From NCBI RefSeq assembly GCF_014200755.1, contig NZ_JACHCM010000001.1:770367-834366 (forward strand): a stretch of DNA of 64,000 nucleotides. The letters run 5' to 3'. Below are positions 42,583 through 52,179 of the stretch, one piece after another. A model generated the notes under the pieces. It was not told the DNA's origin, did no database searches, and saw only the letters and a list, made by a program, of their open reading frames with translations. The first letter of the stretch is position 1; each line of letters starts with the position of its first letter. The position numbers and the translations under genes are program-made. Source of the stretch: Rhodanobacter sp. ANJX3 (GTDB taxonomy: Bacteria > Pseudomonadota > Gammaproteobacteria > Xanthomonadales > Rhodanobacteraceae).

Positions 42583-44150
42583 GCACGTCCGCCCCGCAGA
42601 CCGTCTCAGCAGAAGGCCGTTACTCTCAGCTCAAGTCTGATCGCAACAACGCCGAGTCCCGCGCCAAGCAATGCGCAACTCTCACACTGCCGACGCTTTA
42701 CAAGGAAGTCTCGAAGGGCAAGTCGAGTTCTTCCCGCACCACCCCGTACCAAGGCACAGGCGCGCGATGCGTTAACTCGCTGTCCGCCCGTCTACTGCTG
42801 GCGCTGTTCCCCGCGAACGCCAACTTCTTCAAGCTGTCACCCGATGGTATGGACGCTAACCAGCTCGCAGAGCAGGCCGGCATCCAGCAGGGTGAACTGG
42901 AGATGGGTCTAGCTGAGATCGAGCGCACCGTCATCAACGACATCGAAACGTCCGGTATGCGTGGACGCTTGGGCCTCGGCCTGAAGCATCTCGTGGCAAC
43001 CGGCAACGTGCTGATGTACGTGCCCGACGAAGGCAACGCCAAGATGTACCCGCTGACCCGCTACGTCGTTGACCGCGACGGGATGGGTTCCGTCCTTGAG
43101 ATCATCACCCTCGACAGCATCGCTCCGTCCACCTTGGGCGACGAGCTGAAATCCTCGTTGGGTCTCGACGAGAAGAAAGGCGGCAAGACCGATTCCGGCC
43201 CCGAGCAGGACGTTGAGCTGTATACCCGCATCTACCGCGACGGTGAGCTGTGGCAGGTGTACCAGGAAGTGAACAGCAACATCGTTCCCGGCTCCCAGGG
43301 CACCTACCCTATCGACGCGTGCCCCTGGATTCCCCTGCGGATTCCCGAGGAAGACGGCGAGGACTACGGCGCTGGCCTGATCTACGACTACTACGGCGAC
43401 TTCGATGCACTGGAGAAGCTGAGCAAGGCCATCCTCAAGGGAGCCGCAGCAGCCGCCAAGGTTCTGTGGGCACTCGATGAGAACGCCGCGATCCGCCCGA
43501 AGACCATCACCGAAGCCGAGTCCGGCGACGTGCTGCGCTTCAAGGCCGAACAGCTCAAGGCCGTGTCACAGGAAAAGTTCGGCGACTTCAACTTCGTCGG
43601 TCAGCACATCGACAAACTCATCTCGCGGCTGGAGATGGCCTTCGGTGTACGCACCTCGATTCAGCGCAATGGCGAGCGTGTCACTGCAGAGGAAATCCGT
43701 TACCTGGCTCAAGAGCTGGAGGACGTACTCGGTGGCATCTACTCGATCCTTGCTGAAGACCTACTGCTTCCCCTGGTTCGCCGAATCATGGATCGCCTCA
43801 CCCGCGCCCATCGGCTCCCTGATCTGCCCCCTGGTCTCATCAAGCCTCGCATCGTTGTCGGCGTCGCCGCCCTCGGTCGTGGTCAGGACATGCAGAAGAT
43901 CATGGAGTGGTCGCAGGCTGCACAGACAGCCCTCGGGCCGCAGGTGTTCGCTCAGTACGTCAATCCAGGCGAGCTGATGGCCCGTATGGGCGCGGCTTCC
44001 GATCTGACCATGAAGGGTCTCATCAAGTCGGACGATCAGCTTCAGCAGGAACAGCAGCAAGACACCATGCACCAGGCCGCCATCCGCGCAGCCCCAACCA
44101 TCGCAGGTGCCGCTATGGCACCACAAGGAGTTCCAAGTGGCGAAAGCTAA
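42579..44150 (+). CDS. Portal / head-tail connector (T7 gp8-like)
   Basis: A 523-aa portal (T7 gp8: 536 aa). Features include an N-terminal YSQLKSDRNNAESRAKQCAT, TPYQGTGARCVNSLSARLLL, then TRYVVDRDGMG and the C-terminal QEQQQDTMHQAAIRAAP tail. Twelve copies form the DNA channel at one capsid vertex and anchor the tail. Translation starts at TTG 42579 in a TTGA overlap with gp7.3. Confidence 0.93.
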   Translation: MSTSAPQTVSAEGRYSQLKSDRNNAESRAKQCATLTLPTLYKEVSKGKSSSSRTTPYQGTGARCVNSLSARLLLALFPANANFFKLSPDGMDANQLAEQAGIQQGELEMGLAEIERTVINDIETSGMRGRLGLGLKHLVATGNVLMYVPDEGNAKMYPLTRYVVDRDGMGSVLEIITLDSIAPSTLGDELKSSLGLDEKKGGKTDSGPEQDVELYTRIYRDGELWQVYQEVNSNIVPGSQGTYPIDACPWIPLRIPEEDGEDYGAGLIYDYYGDFDALEKLSKAILKGAAAAAKVLWALDENAAIRPKTITEAESGDVLRFKAEQLKAVSQEKFGDFNFVGQHIDKLISRLEMAFGVRTSIQRNGERVTAEEIRYLAQELEDVLGGIYSILAEDLLLPLVRRIMDRLTRAHRLPDLPPGLIKPRIVVGVAALGRGQDMQKIMEWSQAAQTALGPQVFAQYVNPGELMARMGAASDLTMKGLIKSDDQLQQEQQQDTMHQAAIRAAPTIAGAAMAPQGVPSGES

Positions 44151-44346
44151 ACCAGTGACCGACGCGCCGGCTGATCCGGCAGCAACCCCCGAAGTCACCG
44201 ACACGGCCACTGCGGCCGTCGATACGACCCCTGCGGTCACCCCCGAGGTCAAGCAGGAAGCCCTGGCTCCCGCTGACCCGTTGGCGAAATACCGCAAGGT
44301 CGTTGACGGCCTGTCGATCTACAACTTCACTGAGGTCGCACTGTGA
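44137..44346 (+). CDS. Small Ala/Pro/Thr-rich phage protein
   Basis: A 69-aa low-complexity protein (VAKAKPVTDAPADPAATPEV) ending DPLAKYRKVVDGLSIYNFTE. AAGGAG lies 7 nt before GTG 44137. It overlaps both the portal and scaffold genes. Function unknown; placement suggests a minor head component. Confidence 0.6.
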   Translation: MAKAKPVTDAPADPAATPEVTDTATAAVDTTPAVTPEVKQEALAPADPLAKYRKVVDGLSIYNFTEVAL

Positions 44347-45104
44347 GCGAAAAGACCGAACTCGTACTCAATGTCGAACACCCGGTCGAGAGCAACCCGG
44401 CGTCTGAAGAAGTCACCTATGGTGGCTACAAGACCGTCGAGGAGCTGGTAGCCGCTCACGCTGAGCTGACGGCGAAGACCGCCGCGCCGGCCAAGACCGC
44501 CGAGGACATCGCTGCTGAAGAAGCGGCGGCTTCTGCCGGAAACGAAGCCGACAAGCCGCCTCTGGAAATCCCTGCTGGGGACGAGGAGGCTCAGAAGGTT
44601 GTCGAGGGTGCCGGCCTGGACTGGGACGCGCTCAATGCGGAATACGCGAAGGACGGGAAGCTGTCCGAGGAAACCTACGAGAAGCTGGCGAAGTCCAGCA
44701 TCCCGCGTGAAGCCGTTGACACCTACATCCAGGGCAAGCAGGCACAGGCCGACGCATACGATGCGGCTGTTTACGGCACCGCTGGTGGCGAGGAGGCTTA
44801 CGGCTCTCTCGTGACGTGGGCGAAGTCCGCGCTGTCCGAGGCCGAGAAGGTTGCCTTCAATGACGCCGTGACATCCGGCGACGCCGCCCGTGCAAAGTTT
44901 GCTGTGGAGGCATTGACTGCCCGCCACGCCAAGACGCACGGCGTTCCACCGAACAACCTGCTAAATGGCAAGAAGGCCGCTACCGGCGTTGAGCCGTTCA
45001 AGTCGCAGGCCGAGGTAACCGTCGCGATGAACTCGCGGCAGTACAAGACTGATCCTGCGTTCCGCGCAAAGGTCGTGGAGCGGCTGGCCCTCTCCGAGTT
45101 CTAA
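44343..45104 (+). CDS. Capsid assembly scaffold protein (T7 gp9-like)
   Basis: A 253-aa acidic, Ala- and Glu-rich, largely helical protein (AKTAEDIAAEEAAASAGNEA). The last ~100 residues are conserved in kind (EEAYGSLVTWAKSALSEAEK, then HAKTHGVPPN) as in gp9 scaffolds. It guides procapsid assembly and exits before packaging. GTG 44343 overlaps the preceding gene. It lies between portal and major capsid genes. Confidence 0.9.
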   Translation: MSEKTELVLNVEHPVESNPASEEVTYGGYKTVEELVAAHAELTAKTAAPAKTAEDIAAEEAAASAGNEADKPPLEIPAGDEEAQKVVEGAGLDWDALNAEYAKDGKLSEETYEKLAKSSIPREAVDTYIQGKQAQADAYDAAVYGTAGGEEAYGSLVTWAKSALSEAEKVAFNDAVTSGDAARAKFAVEALTARHAKTHGVPPNNLLNGKKAATGVEPFKSQAEVTVAMNSRQYKTDPAFRAKVVERLALSEF

Positions 45105-45214
45105 ACAAGACCCCCGCACCCACGTAGCCACTGCCCGGTAAGAGCAGCCGATGCGTCGTCGACGGGGGGCTTCCACTACTCATCCAATACCAAAGGGAAA
45201 TACCCAAGAACAAA

Positions 45215-46162
45215 ATGGCAAACGCTACTCCGAACCGCCTTGGTCAGATTCAGGGCGCTGGTGATGCACAGGCACTATTCCTCAAGCAGTACGCTGGTGA
45301 GGTGTTGGCTTCGTTCGTCGCCGAGTACGCAATGGCCGGTCATGTGACCGAGCGCAACATCATGCACGGCAAGTCGGCGTCGTTTCCGGCCATCGGCACC
45401 ATCGGCTCCGAGTACCACGTACCGGGCACCGAGATCACGGGCCTGAACGTGCAGCACAACGAAGTGATCGTGAACCTCGATCCCATGCTGATCTCGCATG
45501 TGTTCATCCCGAACATCGACGAGGCCATGAACCACTACGATGTGCGCAGCGAGTACACCAAGCAGCAGGGCTTGGAACTGGCGAAGCAGCGTCAGCTCAA
45601 CGAAATCCGTTGCGCGATCCTGGCCGCACGTCAGACGACCGGCCCGGTTCCCGGCCAGCAGGGCGGCATGATCGTCAAAGCGGCGACGATGGCAACCGAC
45701 GCAACGCTCGTTGCTGCGGCGATTCGTCAGATTCGTCAGAACTTCGACGAGAAGAACATCCCCGAGGAAGACGTGATCGCCACGTTGAAGCCGGCGATGT
45801 GGTACTTGCTGACGCAGGTGAAAGACCTGGTTGACCGTGACTACAACCCGACCGAAGGCGCTTCGCTTTCGCAGGCTGTGATCCAGTCGATCGCTCGCAT
45901 CAAGCTGCTGAAGACCAACCACTTCCCGAACCAGGACGACTCGGCTAACGCCAGTGTTGTTGCTGCGCGTCGCGCGGACTACAGCAAGTCGGTCTGCGCC
46001 GTGTTCCACAAGAGCGCGGTGGCTACGCTGAAGCTGATGGACTTGGCACTGGAAAGCACCTACGACCCGCGCCGTCAGGGCACCCTGATGCTGAGCAAGT
46101 TCGCGCTGGGCCACGGCCCGCTGCGAGCTGCTGGCGCTGCTGAGATCGCTGTCGGCACCTAA
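45215..46162 (+). CDS. Major capsid protein (T7 gp10-like)
   Basis: A 315-aa HK97-fold-type capsid protein of the T7 group (T7 gp10A: 345 aa). It begins MANATPNRLGQIQGAGD and contains LFLKQYAGEVLASFVAEYAM and FPAIGTIGSEYHVPGTEI. It is preceded by a 110-bp leader and followed by a strong terminator, as gene 10 is in T7, supporting high expression. Weak purine-rich sequence precedes the ATG. Confidence 0.95.
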   Translation: MANATPNRLGQIQGAGDAQALFLKQYAGEVLASFVAEYAMAGHVTERNIMHGKSASFPAIGTIGSEYHVPGTEITGLNVQHNEVIVNLDPMLISHVFIPNIDEAMNHYDVRSEYTKQQGLELAKQRQLNEIRCAILAARQTTGPVPGQQGGMIVKAATMATDATLVAAAIRQIRQNFDEKNIPEEDVIATLKPAMWYLLTQVKDLVDRDYNPTEGASLSQAVIQSIARIKLLKTNHFPNQDDSANASVVAARRADYSKSVCAVFHKSAVATLKLMDLALESTYDPRRQGTLMLSKFALGHGPLRAAGAAEIAVGT

Positions 46163-46174
46163 GCGACGCCCCCG

Positions 46175-46214
46175 AACCCGTCACGTCCCTAAAAAGGCGT
46201 GGCGGGTTTTTTTT
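46175..46214 (+). terminator. Terminator after the capsid gene (T-phi position)
   Basis: An 11-bp stem AACCCGTCACG/CGTGGCGGGTT followed by eight T residues (46207-46214). T7 has its main class III terminator at the same place, after gene 10. Confidence 0.92.
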
Positions 46215-46231
46215 GTTCCCACTGGAGACTC

Positions 46232-46816
46232 ATGCAACTATCCGCAACCACTGAGCTTGAGGCTGTCAATCAACTGCTGAAAGCAGTGGGTGAGAGTCCG
46301 GTCAACTCGCTTGATAACCTGGGCTTCACCGACGCATCCATTGCGCGTGACACGCTCCGCACCAAGGCACGCGAAATCCAGTCAAAGGGCTGGTACTTCA
46401 ATCGTGACTACGACTTCTACTTCACCCCGGCCAGCGATGGTCAGGTAGTTCTACCGGCGAACGTCATCTCGATTCGCCCGTCCACCGCCGAGTCGCGACG
46501 CATCACGCCACGCGCCGGCAAGCTCTACAACAACGACGGCTCCACCTACGTGTTCCCGCTGGACAACGGCCCGACCGTCGAGGTCGTCTGGATGTTCGAC
46601 TTCGAGTCGCTGCCCGAGACGGCACGTCGCTACATCACTGTCACCGCCGCTACGCAGTACCAGGCGCAGTTCCAGGGTAGCGAGCAGTCCTATGGGTTCA
46701 CCAAGGACGACGAGAAGTTCGCGCTGATCGCACTGCTGGAGGAGGAGCGCAGCTTCGAGCCGCGCGCCAATATGTTCAACGACGGCAACGACGTGTCCGA
46801 AATCTTCACCCGCTGA
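46232..46816 (+). CDS. Tail tubular protein A / gatekeeper (T7 gp11-like)
   Basis: A 194-aa protein (T7 gp11: 196 aa): ELEAVNQLLKAVGESPVNSL, TKAREIQSKGWYFNRDYDF, RYITVTAATQYQAQFQGSEQ. It forms the dodecameric adaptor under the connector. ATG 46232 follows GGAGA; an upstream GTG at 46199 lies in the terminator. It overlaps gp12 by 1 nt. Confidence 0.93.
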   Translation: MQLSATTELEAVNQLLKAVGESPVNSLDNLGFTDASIARDTLRTKAREIQSKGWYFNRDYDFYFTPASDGQVVLPANVISIRPSTAESRRITPRAGKLYNNDGSTYVFPLDNGPTVEVVWMFDFESLPETARRYITVTAATQYQAQFQGSEQSYGFTKDDEKFALIALLEEERSFEPRANMFNDGNDVSEIFTR

Positions 46817-48939
46817 TGCCGCTGACCTCTGGAACCATCCCGTCGATGATTGGCGGGGTCTCTCAGCAGGACGCGTCGGTGCGCCTGCCGACTCAGGTTG
46901 CCGATGCGGTGAACTGCGATCTCAGTCCGGCGCGTGGTGCTGGCCCCCGGCCACCTGCCGAGTTCGTCAACGTCCTGGGGTCGGACATCCCGGACAACGC
47001 GTTCTTCCACAGCATCGTGCGCGACAGCCGTGAGCGTTACATGGTGGCGGTCTACCCCGGCAACGTCCGCGTGTTCAATCACGAGACCGGAAAAGAGTAC
47101 GTGGTCATCAAGGACGCTGCTTCGCTGGCCTATCTGGCGACCCAATCGGAACCCTGGCAGTCCTTCAGGGCCGTCACAGTGGACGACTACACCTTCATCG
47201 TGAACCGCGACGTGCGTGTGGCGATGACCGCGCAGAAGACGGCCGGCACTCTCAGTGGTTCCGTGCAGACCTTCCAAGACCTCCCAAAGACCGCAGTGGT
47301 CAACGCGATCTACGAGATTCGCGGGGACGGCGCAAACGCCTTCGATAACTACTTCGTGCAGTACCAGTCCGCCCTTGTGTGGAAAGAGGTCAGCAAGCCG
47401 AACGAGCTGGGTTACCTTGATTCCGCAACGATGCCCCACGGGCTGAAGCGCATCCCCGACACCATCAACCCAGACGGCTTCTACTTCTCCTACGGCCCCC
47501 TGGTGTACGACTCGCGCTACGCGGGCGACACGCAGTCGAGTCCGCCTCCGTCCATCGTGGGCCAGCGCCTCGGCGACGTGTTCTTCCACCGTGACCGCCT
47601 GGGTCTCCTGGCGAGCGCCGGCAACATCGTGATGTCCGAGATCGGGCACTACTTCAACTTCTGGCGCACGACGGTGACCTCGCTGCTGGACAGCGACGTG
47701 ATCGACGTGAACGCCCCGACTGAAGGCGTGGCTGAGATGCTTCACTGCGTCTCCTACCAAAAGGCGCTGATGATCTTCGCCTCGGGCAAGACCTCGTTGT
47801 TCCAGCTCACCGGCACGCCGACGCTGACGCCCAAGACGGTAAAGATTGACCCGGTGACCACCTACGGTGTGTCGCCCACGATCAAGCCAGTGCTGGCCGG
47901 CAGTAGCCTGTTCTTCATCGACGACAACCAGGCGAAGCCCTGGAGCACCGTGCGGGAATACTTCGTGTCCGATGACACGGTAACCCCCGAGGCCGCCGAT
48001 GTGACCGCTCACGTCCCGTCGTATGTACCGGGCAACTCCCGATGCATGGCGGAGGCCGGCGATGCCGACATGCTGTTCGTCGCTCAGCGCAACGCTGCAG
48101 GCGGCGAGGTGTTCGTCCACCAGTACAAATGGTCGGGCGATACCAAGCAGCAGTCCGCATGGGGCCGCTGGTTCATCTACGGCACCGGCTTGGTGCTACA
48201 CGTCCATGCCATCGGCACGATGCTCTACGTGATTACGAAGGCTCCCGCGGGCGGCGTGGAACTCCTGCGCCTTAACCTGAGTTCTGCGCCGACGTATCCG
48301 CTGATCTCCTCGGCCCATGACATCTACCTCGACCGCCGTGAGGCGGTGACTCCGGTGTGGCAGCAGTTCGGCAACTACACCGACATCACTGTCCCCTTCA
48401 CCCTGCCGACCCTCTCGGGCCTTTCGGTGCTCAAGACGACCGACTGGCCCTCACCGGGAACGTATGTCGATCTGCGCTCCGCCACGCTGGTTAACGGCGG
48501 GCAGACGATCCGCCTACCGGGCCGAGTGGACACAGGACGTGTCGTGGTGGGCTACCGATACAACCGGCGCATCACGCTGAGTCAGCAGTTCATTCGCGAC
48601 CAGAACAACGTGAGCAAGCTGATCGGTCGCCTGCAGCTCAAGCGGATGACCGTGCGCTACAACGACGCCGCGTACTTCCGGTGCCTCGTGACGCCCAAGG
48701 GTCGCCCGCAGGCCATCGACGCCATCGTGCCGCAACTGGAGAGCACGTTCACCAACCGCACGACCGGGGACGCTGCGTTCCTTACGAGCACCCCTGCAAT
48801 CCACTCGGGCACCTACAGCTTCCTCGTGGCCTCGCGCTCCGATGCAGTCGATGTTTCTTTCACCAACGACTCACCGTTCCCCGCCTGGTTCCAGTCGGTG
48901 CAATGGGAAGGTCTCTACACGGCCAAGGTACAGCAATGA
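46816..48939 (+). CDS. Tail tubular protein B / nozzle (T7 gp12-like)
   Basis: A 707-aa beta-rich nozzle protein (T7 gp12: 794 aa). Its start SGTIPSMIGGVSQQDASVRLP is characteristic (shown in part), and VGQRLGDVFFHRDRLGLLAS follows near the middle. It is the hexameric end of the tail tube. The gene overlaps gp11 and gp13 by 1-4 nt. Confidence 0.95.
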   Translation: MPLTSGTIPSMIGGVSQQDASVRLPTQVADAVNCDLSPARGAGPRPPAEFVNVLGSDIPDNAFFHSIVRDSRERYMVAVYPGNVRVFNHETGKEYVVIKDAASLAYLATQSEPWQSFRAVTVDDYTFIVNRDVRVAMTAQKTAGTLSGSVQTFQDLPKTAVVNAIYEIRGDGANAFDNYFVQYQSALVWKEVSKPNELGYLDSATMPHGLKRIPDTINPDGFYFSYGPLVYDSRYAGDTQSSPPPSIVGQRLGDVFFHRDRLGLLASAGNIVMSEIGHYFNFWRTTVTSLLDSDVIDVNAPTEGVAEMLHCVSYQKALMIFASGKTSLFQLTGTPTLTPKTVKIDPVTTYGVSPTIKPVLAGSSLFFIDDNQAKPWSTVREYFVSDDTVTPEAADVTAHVPSYVPGNSRCMAEAGDADMLFVAQRNAAGGEVFVHQYKWSGDTKQQSAWGRWFIYGTGLVLHVHAIGTMLYVITKAPAGGVELLRLNLSSAPTYPLISSAHDIYLDRREAVTPVWQQFGNYTDITVPFTLPTLSGLSVLKTTDWPSPGTYVDLRSATLVNGGQTIRLPGRVDTGRVVVGYRYNRRITLSQQFIRDQNNVSKLIGRLQLKRMTVRYNDAAYFRCLVTPKGRPQAIDAIVPQLESTFTNRTTGDAAFLTSTPAIHSGTYSFLVASRSDAVDVSFTNDSPFPAWFQSVQWEGLYTAKVQQ

Positions 48940-49394
48940 CAATCACCTTCCGCGAACCAACAAGGGAATCGCTTGAGTACATCGCGGCTCACATGTGCGC
49001 GGAAGACTTGGATGAGCTGGCCGCCTGTGGCTGGGCGTCACCCCTGCAAGCCCTCATCGAATCCGTAGAGAGCAGCAGGGAAGCCTCCGTGGCCTGGTGG
49101 GACGGATTCCCCCAGGCCGCGCACGGCGTCGCTGACTTCACCCTTGATACAACCCTGGGTGTCCCTTGGATGCTCAGCACCGGCCCGCGTGGCCGTATCG
49201 CTCGTGCCTTCCTCAAGGTCTCCGAGAAGTTCATCGCGGACATCTCCCCGATGTATTCCGGCCTATTCAATCTCGTCGATGCCCGCCACCTCCGCGCACA
49301 GCGGTGGATGCTCGCGCTCGGCTTCAAGCCGTACAAAGTCCACGACTGCAACGGCTTCCCTTTCATCGAGTTCGGATTATTCCCTAGTGTGTGA
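48936..49394 (+). CDS. Internal virion protein A (T7 gp13-like)
   Basis: A 152-aa protein starting MTITFREPTRESLEYIAAHM, with a GNAT-like segment (RHLRAQRWMLALGFKPYKVH). T7 gp13 is a 138-aa protein required for head morphogenesis. Its gene overlaps gp12 in ATGA and gp14 by 8 nt. Confidence 0.8.
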   Translation: MTITFREPTRESLEYIAAHMCAEDLDELAACGWASPLQALIESVESSREASVAWWDGFPQAAHGVADFTLDTTLGVPWMLSTGPRGRIARAFLKVSEKFIADISPMYSGLFNLVDARHLRAQRWMLALGFKPYKVHDCNGFPFIEFGLFPSV

Positions 49395-49827
49395 ACCCGT
49401 GAGCATCACGGCAGGTGTGCTCGCCGTTGTCGGCGCAGCATCCGCCGTCTATAGCGCCAATCAGCAGCAGAAGGCGCTCAACCAGCAAGCGCAGGCGCAG
49501 CAGAAGCAGATCGATCAGGCTGCATCGGCACGGACCGATGATCGCCTCAAGGTCGCACGCGAGCAGCGCGCTGCCGCCCGTGCTGCGTCCGCCGAGTCCG
49601 GTACGTCCGGCAATTCCACCGACGCGATCCTCAATGACCTCCTGATGCAATCCGGCCGCGACGTATCGCGCATCGAGAAGAACCGTGAGAACGGTCAGCT
49701 CGAAAGCCAGCAGGAAGTCAGCAGCAAGACATCCGAAATCAACGGCCAGCTCGTCTCCGGTCTCGCTGGCTCCGCATCCGCTGGGGCGAACGCCTACAGC
49801 AGCTACAAGATCAAGACCGGCAAATAA
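49387..49827 (+). CDS. Internal virion protein B (T7 gp14-like)
   Basis: A 146-aa protein. GTG 49387 gives MCEPVSITAGVLAVVGAASA, the usual start for this phage family. A Gln/Ala-rich helical body follows (NQQQKALNQQAQAQQKQIDQ) and AGSASAGANAYSSY near the end. In T7, gp14 is ejected first and forms a pore in the outer membrane. Shorter than the T7 protein (196 aa). Confidence 0.85.
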   Translation: MCEPVSITAGVLAVVGAASAVYSANQQQKALNQQAQAQQKQIDQAASARTDDRLKVAREQRAAARAASAESGTSGNSTDAILNDLLMQSGRDVSRIEKNRENGQLESQQEVSSKTSEINGQLVSGLAGSASAGANAYSSYKIKTGK

Positions 49828-49845
49828 CCAACCCAAGGGATCAAC

Positions 49846-52167
49846 ATGCCCCGCAACGACGCACAACGCATTACGCCTCGGCAGGCTGTGGATTCCTCGC
49901 AGTCGGCGAATCCCGCACTCGCGGTACAGGCAAACCTCCAGGCAGCCAGCGGTTCCGGCAGCACCATGTTCGCCGTCGCGAAGGCCCTCAATGGCGCTTC
50001 CAATATCGTCGGCGACATCGGTGTTCAAGAGGCCCGTCAGAAGAACGCCAAGGCTGCGGCGAAGAAGGAAGACGAAGACAAGCGCCTTGGCGAAGCGAAA
50101 GCCGCTGAGCACGCTGTCTCTGGTGTAGATCAGACTGCATGGCTCGATCAAGCGAGTCAGGTCGCGAAAGACAGCTACATGGAGACCGACGGCATCAACG
50201 CCGTGGACAAGTTCCACTCGTCCATCCAGGCCGACTTGGCGAAGATGGAGCCTGGTGCTGACATCGACGGCTTCATAAGGGAAAGCTCCGAGAAGTTCAT
50301 CGAAGAAAACGACCTCAAGGGTCGCGCGCGTGACTCGTTCCTCATGGGCCTCGCAAAGACCCAGGACGGGATCAAGCAGGGCTACCTGAAGCAGTCCATC
50401 AAGGAGTCGATGAAGCGCGAGGAGGAAGGCGCATCTGCCCTCCTCGTCAATGCGATCACCAAGGGCGGCCCGGACATCGCGTCCAACTACGCCGGCTGGC
50501 GCGCGTTCAATGCCAGCAAGGGCATGACCGACGACGAGATGGATCACATCGCCGTGGACGCCGTGAAGGCATCCCTCGCATCCGGTGACATGGACATCGC
50601 CAAGGGCATGTCGATCCTGCAGACCCCATCGGCTCCTGGCCGTCCCGTGCTGGCAGACATACCCGAGCACAAAGAGGAACTGCAGCTCGCCTCCAAGCGT
50701 GGCGAGGCGATCCAGAAGGATCGTGCTGAAAAGGCACGCTACGACCAGGAGGTTGCCGAGACAGTGCAGATCGACGCGCTGGCCGACAAGGGCATCCTCG
50801 GTAAGTCCCGCGCCCTCGCGTGGGGCAAGGCGAATGACAAGTCCGCCGCCGAGGTCGCTGCCAAGATCAACGCATCCCGCAATGCAGCCGAGCGGCTGGC
50901 GAAGGAAGCGCACAAGGCCCAGGCCGAGCGTAACGCCGACCGCGCCTGGGCCAACTACGACGCCCTCGCGGCGAACGCTGCCGGCATCAAGCCGGATGAC
51001 GTGGGCAAGGCGGGCGACCGCGCGTTCACTACGGCGCTCCAGTCCGGCGACGACAAGCAGGTGCAGGCCATCCTCAACAAGTCGGCTCTGACCGGCGCAC
51101 CCATTCCGGCTCTCAGGGGCATCCTGTCGGGCAGCATCGACGAGAGCGATCCCAAGCGGGCCACGCGCTACGTGCAACTGTTCGAGCAGATGCAGCGCAT
51201 CTCCCCCGAGTGGGCCGCACGCCAGTTGGACGACAAGACGCTTTCGCGCATCACGGCCTACCAGACCGCGAAAATGCAGGGCGCTGACGACACGCAGGCA
51301 TGGTCGAAGGTCAAGATGGTCAGCACGCTCGATCACGAGACGATCTCCACGAACGTCGCTGCAGCGATGAAGCTGGTGGCGAAGGATGCCCCCAAGGACT
51401 TCGGCGACGGCGGCTGGTTCAGCTCGAACACCAAGATCGCCAACACTACCGAGATGGACACGGCCTACCGCCTCGCCGTCAAGGACATGGTGGAGTCCGG
51501 CGCTTCTCCCGAGGTGGCTGCAAAGGCCGCACTGACCCGAGTGAAGTCCTCCTTCATCCGCGTGGGTGATCGCATGGTGCGCAACTACGGCACAGGCGAT
51601 GGTATGGACGAACACACCAGCGAGGTCATGACCGAAGCCAGCAAGCTGTGGAAAGACAAGCTTGTCGCTGCGAACGTGGTGGGCAAGGAAGACCCTGTGT
51701 GGTTCACGCCTGTTCCCGGCGACGCGAACAAGTGGCGACTCAGCTACTTCGCTGCGGGCGGCGTGCCGCTCCCCGTGACCCATGAGGTGACCCGCAAGCG
51801 CGCTGATGGAGTCGAGAGGACAACCGCGGAGTTCGTCGATGTCATCCCGTCTGCCGCACGCGCCAACTACTCGGCATGGGACAAGCAGGAGAAGGACAAG
51901 AAGGTTCGCAACGAGCAGATGTTCAAGCAGCTCCAGCGCGATCCGACCGACCTGACCCCCGAGAACGTCAAGCAGCTCAATGACCAGTACGCCCCGCTCC
52001 TCAAGGGCAAGCTGAAGCTCCCCGCAGGAACCGATCCGGCCACTGCAGAGTTCCAGCAGCGTCAGTGGGACGCCTCCGTGGCCACTGCCAAGAAGGTCAC
52101 CGACTACGCCAACAACCCCGCGAATCACGTCCAGTCCTTCGCGGACTTCATCACCAGCAATCACTAA
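49846..52167 (+). CDS. Internal virion protein C (T7 gp15-like)
   Basis: A 773-aa protein, near the T7 gp15 length (747 aa), long, helical and charged, containing PDIASNYAGWRAFNASKGMT and AYRLAVKDMVESGASPEVAA. In T7, gp15 with gp16 forms the trans-envelope channel that carries DNA into the cell. ATG 49846 follows AAGGGATCAAC. Position between gp14 and gp16 supports the call. Confidence 0.88.
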   Translation: MPRNDAQRITPRQAVDSSQSANPALAVQANLQAASGSGSTMFAVAKALNGASNIVGDIGVQEARQKNAKAAAKKEDEDKRLGEAKAAEHAVSGVDQTAWLDQASQVAKDSYMETDGINAVDKFHSSIQADLAKMEPGADIDGFIRESSEKFIEENDLKGRARDSFLMGLAKTQDGIKQGYLKQSIKESMKREEEGASALLVNAITKGGPDIASNYAGWRAFNASKGMTDDEMDHIAVDAVKASLASGDMDIAKGMSILQTPSAPGRPVLADIPEHKEELQLASKRGEAIQKDRAEKARYDQEVAETVQIDALADKGILGKSRALAWGKANDKSAAEVAAKINASRNAAERLAKEAHKAQAERNADRAWANYDALAANAAGIKPDDVGKAGDRAFTTALQSGDDKQVQAILNKSALTGAPIPALRGILSGSIDESDPKRATRYVQLFEQMQRISPEWAARQLDDKTLSRITAYQTAKMQGADDTQAWSKVKMVSTLDHETISTNVAAAMKLVAKDAPKDFGDGGWFSSNTKIANTTEMDTAYRLAVKDMVESGASPEVAAKAALTRVKSSFIRVGDRMVRNYGTGDGMDEHTSEVMTEASKLWKDKLVAANVVGKEDPVWFTPVPGDANKWRLSYFAAGGVPLPVTHEVTRKRADGVERTTAEFVDVIPSAARANYSAWDKQEKDKKVRNEQMFKQLQRDPTDLTPENVKQLNDQYAPLLKGKLKLPAGTDPATAEFQQRQWDASVATAKKVTDYANNPANHVQSFADFITSNH

Positions 52168-52179
52168 CGAGGTACACCT

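Noticed and set aside
46690-48120. 476-aa minus-strand frame opposite gp12, and a similar 470-aa one at 57562-58974
   Set aside because: Antisense shadows of the gp12 and fibre genes; composition and lack of ribosome sites fit codon-bias artefacts.
49384-52164. 926-aa open frame on the minus strand opposite gp14-gp15
   Set aside because: It mirrors the GC-rich gp15 gene, has no recognisable domains and opposes a complete T7-like gene order.
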